64,000 bases of DNA from Cryptomeria japonica. Lineage: Eukaryota > Streptophyta > Pinopsida > Cupressales > Cupressaceae. A model generated the notes under the pieces. The model ran no database searches. It worked only from the letters and a program-made list of their open reading frames with translations, and was not told the DNA's origin. This document shows, piece by piece, positions 12,701-23,534 of this stretch. Position 1 is the first letter of the stretch; each line of letters opens with the position of its first letter. The stretch is from NCBI RefSeq assembly GCF_030272615.1, contig NC_081415.1, forward strand, positions 422,000,757 through 422,064,756. The letters are read 5' to 3'. The translations under genes were made by a program, and so were the position numbers.

Positions 12701-12758
12701 CATAGAAAAACAAGTGATGACTCTAAAGGATCAAATCTCAAGCCTTAATGGAGAATAA
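9706..12758 (+). pseudogene. Long RT-less transposon ORF with coiled-coil tail, broken
   Basis: This ORF sits where Copia pol should be. Start at ATG 9706; the frame shifts at a T6 run near 9817, then stays in one frame to 11536 with TAG codons at about 9908, 10283 and 10334. It shifts again near 11512 and near 12432. The N-terminal ~350 residues look globular: a YEVLHVDDVG segment, then GEWVRYILN and a hydrophobic stretch around 10420-10480. Then come a Lys/Ser/Pro-rich linker (about 10860-11300) and a charged, helix-prone C-terminus with many Glu/Lys heptads. Layout and the segment WILPMGYEVDAQTLEVYAQ match the other long ORFs in this window, for example YLLPIAVPDRVAYLEIVRQ at 55480-55540. 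I cannot name the family with certainty; putative plant transposon protein is my best guess. No RT, integrase or transposase motif is present. Confidence 0.7.
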
Positions 12759-13242
12759 GACATAATTTTGAGGAGAGTTGGTGAACTCTGGAATCTTATT
12801 GTTCCCTGGATGGACACCATGTTGAGTAACAAAGTAGATTGTATAAAGGCTATATGGCACAACCAGTTCCATCAGACCTAGAAGATGTAGAGATATATGC
12901 TTACATTTGCAGTGTTTTCATCACATTTTTGGATAACTTGAATATTGGGTGGGATACCCACTTGGGATTTTTGAAGACTCTTTTTGTTGATATCTTCAAG
13001 TATGTATAGTGTATCTGGTAGATATCCCTGAATATAGGTTTTTGTACAGCACCCCAACTTTAGCATTGATGTCAAAGGGGGAGAGTAGGAGTGAAAAATA
13101 TACAATGAATGACAAGTTTTTGATACAAGATTTTGAGTTTTTTATCTAAGGGGGAGCCTTAGAAATTTTGACCCGAAATCCAGGTTGTTTCAACACTTAG
13201 TCATTTTTCGCGAGTGTTGCCATCAATGCCAAAGGGGGAGAT
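12759..13242 (+). other. 3' untranslated region and polypurine tract of the Copia-type element
   Basis: No ORF. GGGGGAG motifs occur at about 13075, 13150 and 13231. The last, AAAGGGGGAG at 13231-13240, abuts the 3' LTR and is the best polypurine tract for plus-strand priming. The earlier ones may be additional or decayed tracts. Confidence 0.75.
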
Positions 13243-14160
13243 TATTGGCAATTGACACTCATCTGGTGGATATTGATGTGTGAATAATGGTCTAGGGTTG
13301 TCATTGATGGCAACTCTTCACGGAAATCCTATCCAGTAACTATGAATTTTGGTAACCGAAAGTGAATGTAGTCTGGTGACAAATAACTGGTATTTCAGGA
13401 TAAGCAAAGCAGTTTTGGTCCGGAAGCTTTCCACTGATTGCGGTGGTCAGATTCGTGCATGGGATGATAGGGCTGACATATAGAAATAATTTTAACATCA
13501 TTTGGATGATCCGCATATGTTTTTGGTGATTCGGTTCAAGCCGACTCATGATTACACGTTACATTACAAGTCGACTTGATAATTGTGTATTTTGTGATTG
13601 TAGATATATAAGACCGATGTAGAAGATCTTTTTGGTGTGTGGTATGGTGTGATATGAGTGAGTAGTGATCAACAATCCTTTTTGGCACAGTTTCACATGC
13701 ACATTCTTGATCTAATAGCTCACTGAATAGAAAACAGAGTAGAGTTGCAGAGCAGATACAATCAGAGTTTTTGCACTTAACCGAAACTCATCTAGGCATT
13801 GTTTGATGTTATTTTGGAGTTCAATCATTGTAAATGATTTGTAAGGCAATGAGCCTTCTGGAGAATTGAGCAGTGAGCTCTAGGAAATATGCCTGAATGC
13901 AAGTGCATTCCCATTTTGTAATATTGTTTTGCTACTGGCCATAGTAGAATAATATTGTGGGTTCAAATCCCTCCGTGCTTTTTCCCATTTGGGTTTCCAC
14001 ATAAAAATCTTGGTGTTATGATTGTGTGGTTGATTATCTTGTGTTTCTGCATTTTACTTGCTTGCATATGCTTCTGGTGGTTTGAGATTAAGTCTGAAAA
14101 TTTGTTTATCGATAGATCACTGATTCACCCCCCTCTCTCAGTGATCCTTGATTCCAAATA
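13243..14160 (+). repeat. 3' LTR of the Copia-type element
   Basis: It matches 7173-8133 throughout, starting TATTGG (TGTTGG in the 5' copy) and ending near ATTCCAAATA. It keeps the B-box-like TTCAAATCC (13961-13971) and the terminal GATCACTGA/TCAGTGATC stem. About 40 bp are missing relative to the 5' LTR, partly from the shorter C run. Confidence 0.88.
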
Positions 14161-14527
14161 TTTTCACCTTGCACCATTAGAATTAATTCTAAGAAAAGGG
14201 GAAAGAGGATTAGATAGGATTAATATTTATTTTTGGTATATGATTGTGACTACGGATGTAGTGATATATAATGTACTCGCTGAAAACTATGGAGAAAAGT
14301 AAATGCAAATGCTAAGAGTTTGGATCATGTGGAGGCTTATGAATAATGGTTATCATATAAGATTTAGGATATTAAATTTATATTGCATGATAAGGGCCTT
14401 TCCTTTATGCTTGGATGTACACCACATAGTATGTATAGCACCACCCATACTAACTTCAATTAAGTCACATTCACTAAGATTTTATAATGGTTGTCATTAT
14501 TAGTACATGTCATTAAGATAGTATTAG
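14161..14527. other. Flanking sequence between two LTR elements
   Basis: About 370 bp of AT-rich DNA without motifs or ORFs beyond small chance frames. It should contain the right target-site duplication of the 7173-14160 element, but I could not identify one confidently. Confidence 0.4.
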
Positions 14528-15002
14528 TGTAGGTTTTTATTTTCCTTATGTTAGTAGGGAATATTTATCTTTTCCTATACATTATCAAGCTTTCTTAGGT
14601 TATATTAGAATGCTTAGTATGAGGACACGCGACATAATCCTACAATATTATGTGTCATTCACACCCACATTTGGGTAGTTGAATGTCACACCCTCTTTTG
14701 AATTTATTAGCCACCTCCCATAACCATTTGTTTGTCTTTACCTGAGTTGGCATTTACCAAGTAGGTAAAACTAGCACCTATTTTGGGCTATTGGGAGTTA
14801 TTCTTCCTCTTGGTTTTATTTGCTAATTATTTCTATATAAACAATCCCTCACCTCTCCCCATGAAAAAGAAGATCACTAGCTCAGTTGATTATGAGTCTA
14901 GTTCAGTGCTAAGGGAGTGTTGAGTTTTGTTCATCTCTATATTCTTGTCTTGCTTTCCTTCGGTCACATTAATCTTGGGTGGCTTCACAGCTAAATCCAA
15001 CA
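14528..15002 (+). repeat. 5' LTR of a gag-protease Copia element
   Basis: The right edge is secure: the sequence ends in CCAACA directly before a TGGTATCAGAGC primer site. The left edge is my estimate, at a TGTAGG start. The TATA-like CTATATAAAC at about 14834 and the short downstream leader fit an LTR promoter. I found no matching 3' LTR further right, so the partner is lost or beyond recognition. Confidence 0.6.
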
Positions 15003-15014
15003 TGGTATCAGAGC
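15003..15014 (+). promoter_or_regulatory. Primer-binding site, initiator-Met tRNA type
   Basis: TGGTATCAGAGC directly abuts the LTR end and sets the plus orientation for the Copia element whose gag begins at 16751. Confidence 0.85.
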
Positions 15015-16750
15015 TAGTTGTGAGTTGTGGGCTAGCAGATTTGTAGGAATCTAGAGTCATTTCATTCTTGAAAGCAAATTATGATCTCTTGCATCCAATG
15101 ATGACATTGACAATTTGAAAAGCTTGATAGAAATTACAGTTTTGGGGGGAGTTCCATTCTCTCACTTTTCAATGCAGGTATATTGGGAGTTTCCTATAGA
15201 AAATTTAAGCTCATTAGTGAGTTTAGAACTGCTGAGAAAGTCAAAATCGCCCTTTGTTTTGTCCAGATCAGACACAAGATATGAATTTTGTGAAGATTTG
15301 AAGCGTAGACTTCATTATCAAAACTAGAGGGTACCTAAATTTTCGGGACATTTTGAGGCCAAACAGACAACACCATTGCTTCCAAACAGTCCAAAAACAT
15401 TAAAATTGATTGTCAATTTTTGACACAGTTAAATTTGAAGCAAAAAAAAAAATTAGCAGGTGAGCCCCATTGGCCCCACTTGACTAATATGGTACAGATT
15501 TCAAAAAAATTATTATTTTCCTGCATTTAAAAATTATTCTAAATATTATTAAAAGTGATAGGTTTTTTATATTAAAAAATAAAAGTTTTTAATTGTATTT
15601 GAAACAAAGTTTTTATTGAAAAAAATTTGTTGAAAAATTGAAAGAATTTTTTTCGAAAAACAAAGCAAAAAATAAATAAATTTTATTGTGGGTACTAACA
15701 TGGTACCCTGCATGGGCCCCTATTGGCCCCTACATGTAGGGTACTACGCTGGCAGCGCAACCCTCGTGATTTGTACCAGCCCATGTGGGCTTTTAAAACC
15801 CTCGCAAGGCTTGTGGAACCCCTTGCATTGGGGGTGGGATTAGGCGTATAGCCCCCCACAATATTAAAACAAATATTTTTTTATTATAATTTTTGAAAAA
15901 AAAAGAAATTTGTCATACAATCTCACATTAGCTTCTATGCCCATTCTTTGACCTCTGTAGTTGCCTCCCAACCTCGACCACTATGCATCTTTGTAGAATT
16001 TTTTCAAAATCTGATACTTATGATAAAGTAAGTTGCTTTCTTGGTGATTCGACCAACTTTGCCTATATTTTTATTTTTGCAAGGTTCTAGATTTATTTGG
16101 AAATAACTTCTTCAAACTTATTAACATTCAGACAGATTTGATGGCATCTCCAATTTAGCGGCAATTCAATCAAATTTGGAAAAGTTATTTTTATTGTGCA
16201 AACTTGGATCCCTCTCCATTGGAGATTTTACTTTGCACCTCAACTTCAAAGCTTCATATCTCAATCATATGGAAGTGTTTTCAAGCGTAATTTTTTTTAT
16301 TTGGGGTAGAATTCTGTGCTCTCCACATTGGAGTGATCGGTTTTTTTTCTCAAGTGTTCCCAATTTTTCAGAAATTCAGTTTTCTCATCAAATCTAAAGG
16401 ACAATCCTCATTTTTGGAACTTCAAACTATTATAACTTTCTCATACAACCTCAAATCAAGGTGTGTTTTTTGTAAGTTGATATTTTTTCAAGCACTACAA
16501 ATTTGTGCTAGTTTGAGGTTCTCTTATGATATTTCTTTGTACATTCAATATTTGAGTCCTTATTTGGACATTGTAAAACTCTAGAAAACAACTCCAACAT
16601 TGTAAATGCACTGATTTATAAAGTGCCACAATCATTTTTTGTTGAGGGGATTCTTGATTGAGTGAAAAAGAAGTTGGGGGGGGGGGTCTCTCTCTGTTGT
16701 TGTGTGTGTTTCTGATTTGTATGTTTATTTGTGCTCTTCTTTTCCTACAC
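15015..16750 (+). other. Long untranslated leader of the Copia element
   Basis: About 1.7 kb without a believable coding frame. It contains a near-perfect 12-bp inverted repeat (GTACCCTGCATG at 15703-15714 with CATGTAGGGTAC at 15733-15744) around a GGCCCC-rich loop. A G9/CT/GT low-complexity tract lies at about 16676-16710. The leader is unusually long for Copia and may hold a further decayed insertion. Confidence 0.5.
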
Positions 16751-17250
16751 ATGGATCATTCTAAGGTTCCTTTGCTAACACCTTATAACTATGCAACTTG
16801 ACATCAACGTGCATGGAATTCACTAATTCAACTTGGGTACACTCCATATGTTGAGAAAAAGGTAGTTGAACCTACAAAAGATAAGGAAAAGATAAAATGG
16901 ATGCTTGAACAAACAAAAGATCTTAGATGTCTTCATAGTTTTGTTTCCCTTGATTTAATGTTTCAAATTGAAGAATGTAAAAGTTCACATGAAGCTTAGG
17001 AAAAGTTAAAAACGTTGTATTGTACAACAAATGAAGTTAGAGGTTATTAGATTGATAATGATTTGATAAGCCTTGATCCAAAGAACTTTGACAACATCCA
17101 AGATTTCATAACCAAGGTTGATGATTTGAGAGCACAATGTAAAGAATGTGGTATTGAAAAAAGGACATTGGGTTAGTATACAATGTACTAAACAAACTCG
17201 GTCCTAAATATGCATCTTTTGTTTCTAGCTTTCACACTTTGTTGGATAAA
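16751..17250 (+). pseudogene. gag: Copia gag, N-terminal half, broken
   Basis: Translation from ATG 16751 gives the usual start of a Copia gag: a short opening, then a helical core with YTPYVEKKVVEPTK, a FVSLDLMFQIEECKSSHEA segment and a DNIQDFITKVDDLRAQCKE segment. This is the UBN2-type gag fold that assembles the particle. In-frame stops interrupt it at three or more places and a frameshift lies near 17160. The reading breaks off at FVSSFHTLLDKI, exactly where the 17256-24929 insertion begins. It resumes after 24935 with the gag C-terminal part (EQHKLLCMGLIKPS and onward), so the two halves are one gene split by insertion. Confidence 0.8.
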
Positions 17251-17255
17251 ATTTT

Positions 17256-18273
17256 TGTAAACTGGTGAAGTTTACAAGACGTTGGTTTTCACCACTGTAT
17301 TCAAGATAGGGTCTCTCAGAAGGCATGACATAGTCTCTTCTATTTATAAGGGAAGGCTCCCCCTTTCTACTACAATCTATATCTACTCTTAATCTACTTG
17401 CTACCTTTACACTAATTTCAGGATGATATAATTACTTGACTCTATTTTTTCAGAGTAAGTATTTTCTAATTCTTTATCTAGAATGGATTTCCTTTTTCTT
17501 TTTTTAACAATGAAATCATTCTAACTTGCAGTAACCTATAATTTATGCTAGTTGTCGAGAAGAAAAAAGTGTCGATGAAAGTACAAATCCTTCCATTGCT
17601 TCTTTTTTTTTAAATGACTTAAGGGACGTGATTATTGCACATAAGAAGCTCAAAGCCTTCTTCAAACACTTTAATCCTATCAACCACTGAAACCCAAATA
17701 TTGACTATTACTAATAACAAAAATAAGATTTATAATATATTATGCAAAGTCCTGCAATTATATCCCAAAACTCACTATTTCAACAAGACAACTCAACAAA
17801 GCACAAAGCCTTTACCTTGTTATCCACTTAATACAAATTTCTGCAGTAAAATATTATAACACAAAGTCTACAAATCTTTACTTTACCTCTTTTAACTTAT
17901 TCAATTAAAACTTATTGAATACACTACAAGCTCAAAGTCTTTGATAGCTTTTCAATTATGTAGAGTTTCGATGCATTAGCCAAAAGATAAAAATTACAAG
18001 GAGTACCCTCCTTTATATAAGTGAGGGGATATGAGAAAAACATGGGAGCATTCTAACTAACTTTGACTAATTCCTTATTAGAAGTCCTAACTTATCCTGA
18101 CTTGCAATGTGATCACATGTAATTACATATTTTGTCTTTACATGTAAAATGTCAAGACCAAACTACAAAGATATTCCTAAAGCATATGAAATTCTAAGAT
18201 GAGCTTCTTTTAGGTCTTCATTCTGAGAACTAATTCTACAAACATATGCAATGAAGTTTGTACTTCATCATTA
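17256..18273 (-). other. 3' end of the inserted unit: terminal hairpin and GACTTTGYGC motif array
   Basis: The outermost bases form a perfect hairpin: TGTAAACT-GGTGA-AGTTTACA at 17256-17276. A TATA-like TTTATAA lies at 17341. Further in, the motif GCACAAAGTC (or a close variant) occurs five times, near 17648, 17741, 17801, 17859 and 17930, spaced about 60-90 bp. The same five-fold array and a different-sequence terminal hairpin occur in the sister unit at 27340-27912. No ORF. Confidence 0.6.
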
Positions 18274-18403
18274 TTAGGGCCAAAATTGTGACTCGCTACT
18301 ACAGTGATCCTGGGAATGACATCTAAATAACTCATAAAAGAAGTCTGATACTTCTTCACAGAGCTTTGCATCTTGCTTAGAAATGTCTAGAAATTTACCA
18401 TCT

Positions 18404-20067
18404 TGTGTGGGGGAAAAAGTGACACTAAGCAAACATGCCCTAATCTCACTTTCAATCACACACTTGTGGAATACGAAAGAGCCTAGAGGTATCACACAAT
18501 TGGCTACTTCTTTTTGTGGAAGAGAGAGCCACGGGCTACCTATTAGGATTTCTATTCCTTTGTTGCAAATGATAGATAAAATGATGCAAGTTCAACTACT
18601 AGCCCTAGAGTGCAAGTATGAACTAATAACAAGATTGCAGAATTGAGATTAAACAATGGAAAGTTGTAAACACAAGGACAAGACAAGAATGCAAATGCAT
18701 ACCCGGAGTTAAAATCTGAGTGAAAATGTTCGGGACGGGGGCGCAGGCGCCACTGTCCTGATTCTGCTCCTGAAACTACTGTTTTGCAACCTGAAAAAGC
18801 TGTCAGAAAATGTTGAAACTTGTTGTCTGATAAAAGGACCAGGGTGCCCAGCGCCCCTGTCCCAGGGACCAGGGCGCCCAGCGCCCCTGTCCTGGCAGGA
18901 CCAGGGCGCCCCACGCCCCTGTCCTGGTCTTTTGCTCTGAAATTTGGTGTGTTGTCCCATCTCAGTCTGCTTCCGTCGGATCTGCAACTTGCGGCGTCGT
19001 CCAAATCCCGAAACCTGCACTTATATCTAAAAAGGTATGGTGGGCGGCTATATAGGGTTTTGCCTTAGTCAAACCCCTGCTTTGGTGATTTCCACCTCCA
19101 CGAATAGCCAAGTTGTATTGTAAAAGTAGTGTGTGTGCAGACCTTGTGTGTGTGCAAGATCCCAAAATGCAAGTAAGCAAACTAGAGCAACCTAGAAAGT
19201 AAACCCTAATTGCTTGCAAATGATAATGTAAATTCTCCAAATCACGATGCAAAGTGATCTAAAGCATGAATACAAATGATATAATGAGGCTTATGCAAAG
19301 ACATGACAACAACATGAAATCATACCCAACCCCAAGGGAGGGGTACAAGCCAATCTTCAGTCGGTGATCCCTTATTGTTCTTCAATGTCTTCAAAGCCCT
19401 AAATGGATGAATGAATTTGATGAATGCTTGATGGATGGATGTTTGAATGTTGTTGAAGTCTTCAAAGATCTGCTCTTTCGCTGCATAGAAGGTGCTTGAA
19501 ACCAAAATTCTTATCCTTTCAAATGAAGAAAGAGAGCTCTTATATATGAAACCCTAGGTCTTAATTTCAACTTTTGGCCGACCTAGAGATTGAATCTCCC
19601 ACCAATTTCTTGGGGTTAAGCTTTATTTTATGATTGGATCGTGCTCCTAAAATTTCGGGAAAAATGTTCGGGACCATGTGCACGCCGGGCGCCATGGTCC
19701 CGACAACTTTTCACCAAATTTTCAGGGTCGTCGGATATGATGATTTTAGAGATAATCCTGAAGTTACAGGTGATTTCGAGATGTTTTGACCCCCGAAATC
19801 AAGCCCCCAAGTTCAAAATAGGACCTAATTAGGGTTTTTGATTAAATGATGTATTGGAAGAATAAAATGAAAGGGGCACACTTTAATGAAAAGGGCCCAA
19901 CTTTATGATATGGAGGACAATGAAATAGGACCTTAGACCTAATTAATTTGATTAATTAAGTGCTAAAGGAGAAATGCAATGCAAAATGCAAAATGCGCCA
20001 AGGCGGGTGCTAAACTAGGTGTGAAATTGTACCACCCTAGCAAGTGCGTACAATTTACGACGCTACA
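18404..20067. repeat. Solo LTR (1.66 kb) nested in the transposon ORF
   Basis: It begins TGTGTGGGGG, ends CTACA, and is flanked by CATCT at 18399-18403 and 20068-20072. Removing it rejoins the host ORF: the sister copy at 28249-28569 reads straight across the equivalent point. The start and end resemble the solo LTR at 44300-45475 (GGGGAAAA then CTAAGC; terminal CGCTACA), so both belong to one family. It is rich in GGACC...GGTCC-type hairpins, including a triplicated GC-rich minisatellite. ORFs inside it are chance frames. Confidence 0.85.
18836..18927 (+). repeat. GC-rich 30-31-bp minisatellite, three units
   Basis: Three adjacent units start GGACCAGGG at 18836, 18866 and 18897. Each contains GGGCGCCC or GGGTGCCC and ends CCCCTGTCC. 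A diverged fourth unit lies upstream near 18733-18765. Every unit is itself an imperfect hairpin. The block is sharply GC-rich against AT-rich surroundings. Confidence 0.85.
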
Positions 20068-23000
20068 CATCTTATCAATGGAATTTAAAGTGAAGTGGTC
20101 ATCTTTCATTTCTGCATGAACTATTGAATTAAACTTAAGAATCATGGTGTCTTTTGGCAACAATTTCTTATCTTTACCAACCAGCACACAAGAGACTTTC
20201 TCAAACTAAGCAAATATTTCTTGCTCATCCTCATTACATGATTTCAGGGCTGACTCTAAATCATTAATTGGGTATGTAGTAACCTCAATCTTATTGGCCA
20301 TGAGCTCTTTAAATTTGATATATTGCCTTCTGGAAGATAAGACACCATATCCACGTAGTGCATCTAACTGATAATCTTTAAACTTGAGCCAAGTCTTCAG
20401 ATCTTGTTTCTAGGACTTCATATCTTGAGATAAAACCTCAAGCATATGATTCAATCTGAACTTGATTCCTAAGAATTATCCTTACCATTTTAGCACCTTG
20501 CAGCAACAGCTTATCTACCCAAGAGTCGATTGCACTATCTTTCTCTCCAACCTTCTCAATCTTTTTGAAAAAATTTTCAACCACAAATGACAAAACTAGA
20601 TCAACTACTTCAGTGGTTGAGTGATCTTCAGGAGTATTGAAGTGAGTTGTTCATTCTATTGTTTTAGCTAATCTTTCTTCTCTTTAATCTCATCATACCT
20701 TTGAAAAAATGACACTACAAATTCTTGTGCATCGTACTTGGTACTATCATGTGTTTGTTTCCCAAGTTCAACTTTTGTAATTTTATAATCTGCAGATTGC
20801 ATCTCCTTATTGGGTTTATTTGAAATGGTTTCTGCTACTTCAGCATACTTTATTTTCTCCTTACTCTCCATCACCCTTGAAACAGTTTTAGCCCTCTTGG
20901 TAGTTTTGGACTTTACAGGAACAAGTCGCTTAAAATCAAACTCATTTGGAGAAATTTCATGTTTCTTCCTTTTGGGGATGGTTGTCCTCAACCATGCAGG
21001 AAGCTCAGAGGTATCAAAATGAGACACTTCAACTATAGTTTGGGAAGGGATAGATTTTGTCTGCACTATAGTTGACACTATTCCAATTTGTACTGTAGAG
21101 AGAATAGGCTCGATCACTAGATGAGAGGTAGAACAAGACATAAACTTGTTAAAATCAATGATAGTGGAAGTAGGTATATCCAACAAGTTTGAGTATGAAC
21201 TATAAGATTCAAACACTCCATCCAGACTATCATGTGGAACATCCAAAACAAACTTAGTAGCTTGAGCGGAAATATTATGGGAAGACACCATAGGAGACAC
21301 AAGAGTCATTACTACTATATAAAAAGTATCTACATTAGTATCCAAAGGAAGTTTAATAACACTTCCAGGAGTAGCCATATGTGTAACATCCCCAAGGGCT
21401 AATCCTAGATCAACAGGAGATTCATGACCTTCCTGAATCTTCTCAGCTTGATCAACATCTTGTTCCTTTGCTTTCTCCTTCTCTCTAACTGGTGTTTCTT
21501 CTTGGGATTTACCCTTGGCTTTCCCAATGTTTATCTTGATCCTAGTATCTTTGGAAGAATATGCATCTTCCTTATTCTTCATTCTCAACTCCAATTTCTG
21601 ACCAACTCGCCCTGCTATATCATCAACTAATCCAGATATGAACTTCTTAAGCTTTATACCTTTGCATTTCAACCAAGTATTGGTGTTGGCCAGTATTGGT
21701 TGAAATATTTCCTTGATTGATGTGCACTCCTTCTAAGACCGACAAATGGGAGAAAGAGGAGTTTCCGCAATTTTTTGTTGTTCATAGATTGAATCAACTA
21801 TCTCTTCATCATCTTCTATTTCTTCTAGAATATCAGTTAGGTCAAAATTCAAAATCTGCTCCAAAGTGAGCCTACTAAAATTCATCCTCCTGATATCTTC
21901 TTCTATGTGAAGATCAATCCAAACATCCTCAATACGATGCATATGTGTGAAGGCTCTCTTAATCTTATCCTTCATCCCCCTATAGTCAAAATCCTTCTTA
22001 ATCTCGAACTCCTTCAATTTGATATCCAAAATTTCTACTTCCATAGATTTGGCTCAAGTGGAGGAAGGTATTCAACGAATACCTCCCAGTGACAAGGGGA
22101 TTCTAGGTAGATATAATCAAACCTACTTTATGAGTAGCTAATTGCTTTGCATGAATGACCATTATTTGCCTTCCTAACTCCATCAGGATGATTTATCTGT
22201 AGGGTAATGGGGAAGCATATAGGGATTACCATCAAAGTAACCTACCCTTAAGTATGTGAAAGTGGGAATTTGTAGGAAGAGGCAACCATACTCATTAACT
22301 CTTTTCCAAGCCGCTTCAGACACCCTCCTTTTCTTGAGTGTTTTATCAAAAGAACACATGTACATACCATAGAAACCATCTTGCACTCTTCTATAATGGT
22401 ATCTACTGGTCTTCATAGTTAGTTGAGAATAGCGTGTCCATATTGGTATCTTTGTTCTATCTCCTTCAGTAGTGAGACTAAGAAAATGTCTGAAAGAAGC
22501 GGCTATATAGACCAAATAGGAGTTATATAAAAGATGAGAGTAGTAGAAACCTTTGAAAGCTACTCACATAGGGCATCACTGATCTGCCCACCCCGAAAGA
22601 TCTATGGAACACCCTTCTTGATGATAGAGATGTACTAGTACATCCATGTTTCAAAAACATTGAATTTCTTCAGCCCTTTGACCTTACTAAGGAGATTAAT
22701 TATGTCATTTATCAATGGCCCCTTAGAAAAATATAGAAAGGGGGGGCCCTCCCACAACATTTAGAAACATGTTTATCAGCGAGAAAGACCACCCTACTCC
22801 CGCCTTGAGAATAGTAGGGCCATCCTTATGCTAGCATATTCTAGCAGGTTTATTAATTTTGAATTAATTATCAATAGTCTTCGGATCTAATCTGATTGTT
22901 ACTTTGCCATCATCATCTTTAATTGTCCTTGTCTCCTTATCAAAATGATAAGCACAAGAAAATACAAATTCTAGTTCTAATGTTGCCACTAGAAAAGAAG

Positions 23001-23534
23001 ATACCAAATGAATCGGGCTTCTAAGAAGCTGATGCATACCAGAAGTAGTTGATTGCTTTTGAGTCCTTTCAATAAACTCGGACATATCTACATGCCCTAT
23101 CTCAGTATCCTTAATTTATCTAATGTTCAAAACCACTGAAGAGTGTGAGATAATATTTTGATACGTTTGGTATTTATACTTCATTTTCTATCTGGCGTGG
23201 CAACTGGTTCTTCAAAAATTTAAGCTTCATCTGCAAGATTGAGATGAAAATCCCATAATATGAGAACATCTTCATGTGACACAAAAACCTCCATGACACA
23301 TTTCTAAAATGATAATGCTTTGGAGTCAAGACCAACATTTTGATCTCTCATTTCTTTGGGTAGAATGTGTGTGCAAACATGGATGGTTGACACAAGATGA
23401 GTGAGTCAAAACGAAATCACAAGGGTGACATGAAATGCAAGGGTGACATATGTCTTTTGGGAAGAAGCCAACATAGGCTTGCACTCGCGTCTCGAAGATC
23501 TGAGTGCAAGCCTTTAAGCATACAATGTAATGTG

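Larger units (their letters stand above)
7173..14160 (+). mobile_element. Copia-type LTR element with zinc-knuckle gag and a foreign ORF in place of pol
   Basis: This is a complete LTR structure of about 7.0 kb. It comprises a 5' LTR (7173-8133), an initiator-Met-type primer site (8136-8147), a gag ORF (8202-9324), a long second ORF (9706-12758), a polypurine tract (13231-13240) and a 3' LTR (13243-14160). TGTTGG at the LTR start, AAAGGGGGAG as polypurine tract and multiple CCHC knuckles are typical of SIRE/Maximus-like Copia elements (known biology). No protease, integrase or reverse transcriptase motifs are visible, so it would need enzymes in trans. The LTRs differ at roughly one base in ten by eye, so the insertion is old. 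I could not settle a 5-bp target duplication: the flanks read GTTTT and TTTTC. Confidence 0.88.
18274..23330 (-). pseudogene. Long RT-less transposon ORF, split by a solo LTR, broken
   Basis: Minus-strand reading from about 23330. It holds an N-terminal KYKYQTYQN segment, then DMSEFIERTQ and SPIHLVSSFLVATLELEFVF (23085-22864). A conserved block at 22515-22183 includes FDKTLKKRRVSEAAWKRVNEY and FTYLRVGYFDGNPYMLPHYP. A helical stretch follows (22044-21733). The largest open piece is 21672-20668 (334 codons), with a basic PAWLRTTIPKRKKHEI motif and YKITKVELGKQTH. The C-terminal end (20187-20073) continues, after the solo LTR at 18404-20067, into 18403-18274. Each block has a counterpart in the same order in the 28249-31690 pseudogene, which confirms that the split is secondary. 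There is no catalytic motif; the tail is coiled-coil-like. Function unknown. Confidence 0.75.

Noticed and set aside
18552-19068. ORFs over the GC-rich minisatellite as proteins
   Set aside because: Both strands are open only because the repeat unit lacks stops. They lie wholly within a solo LTR.
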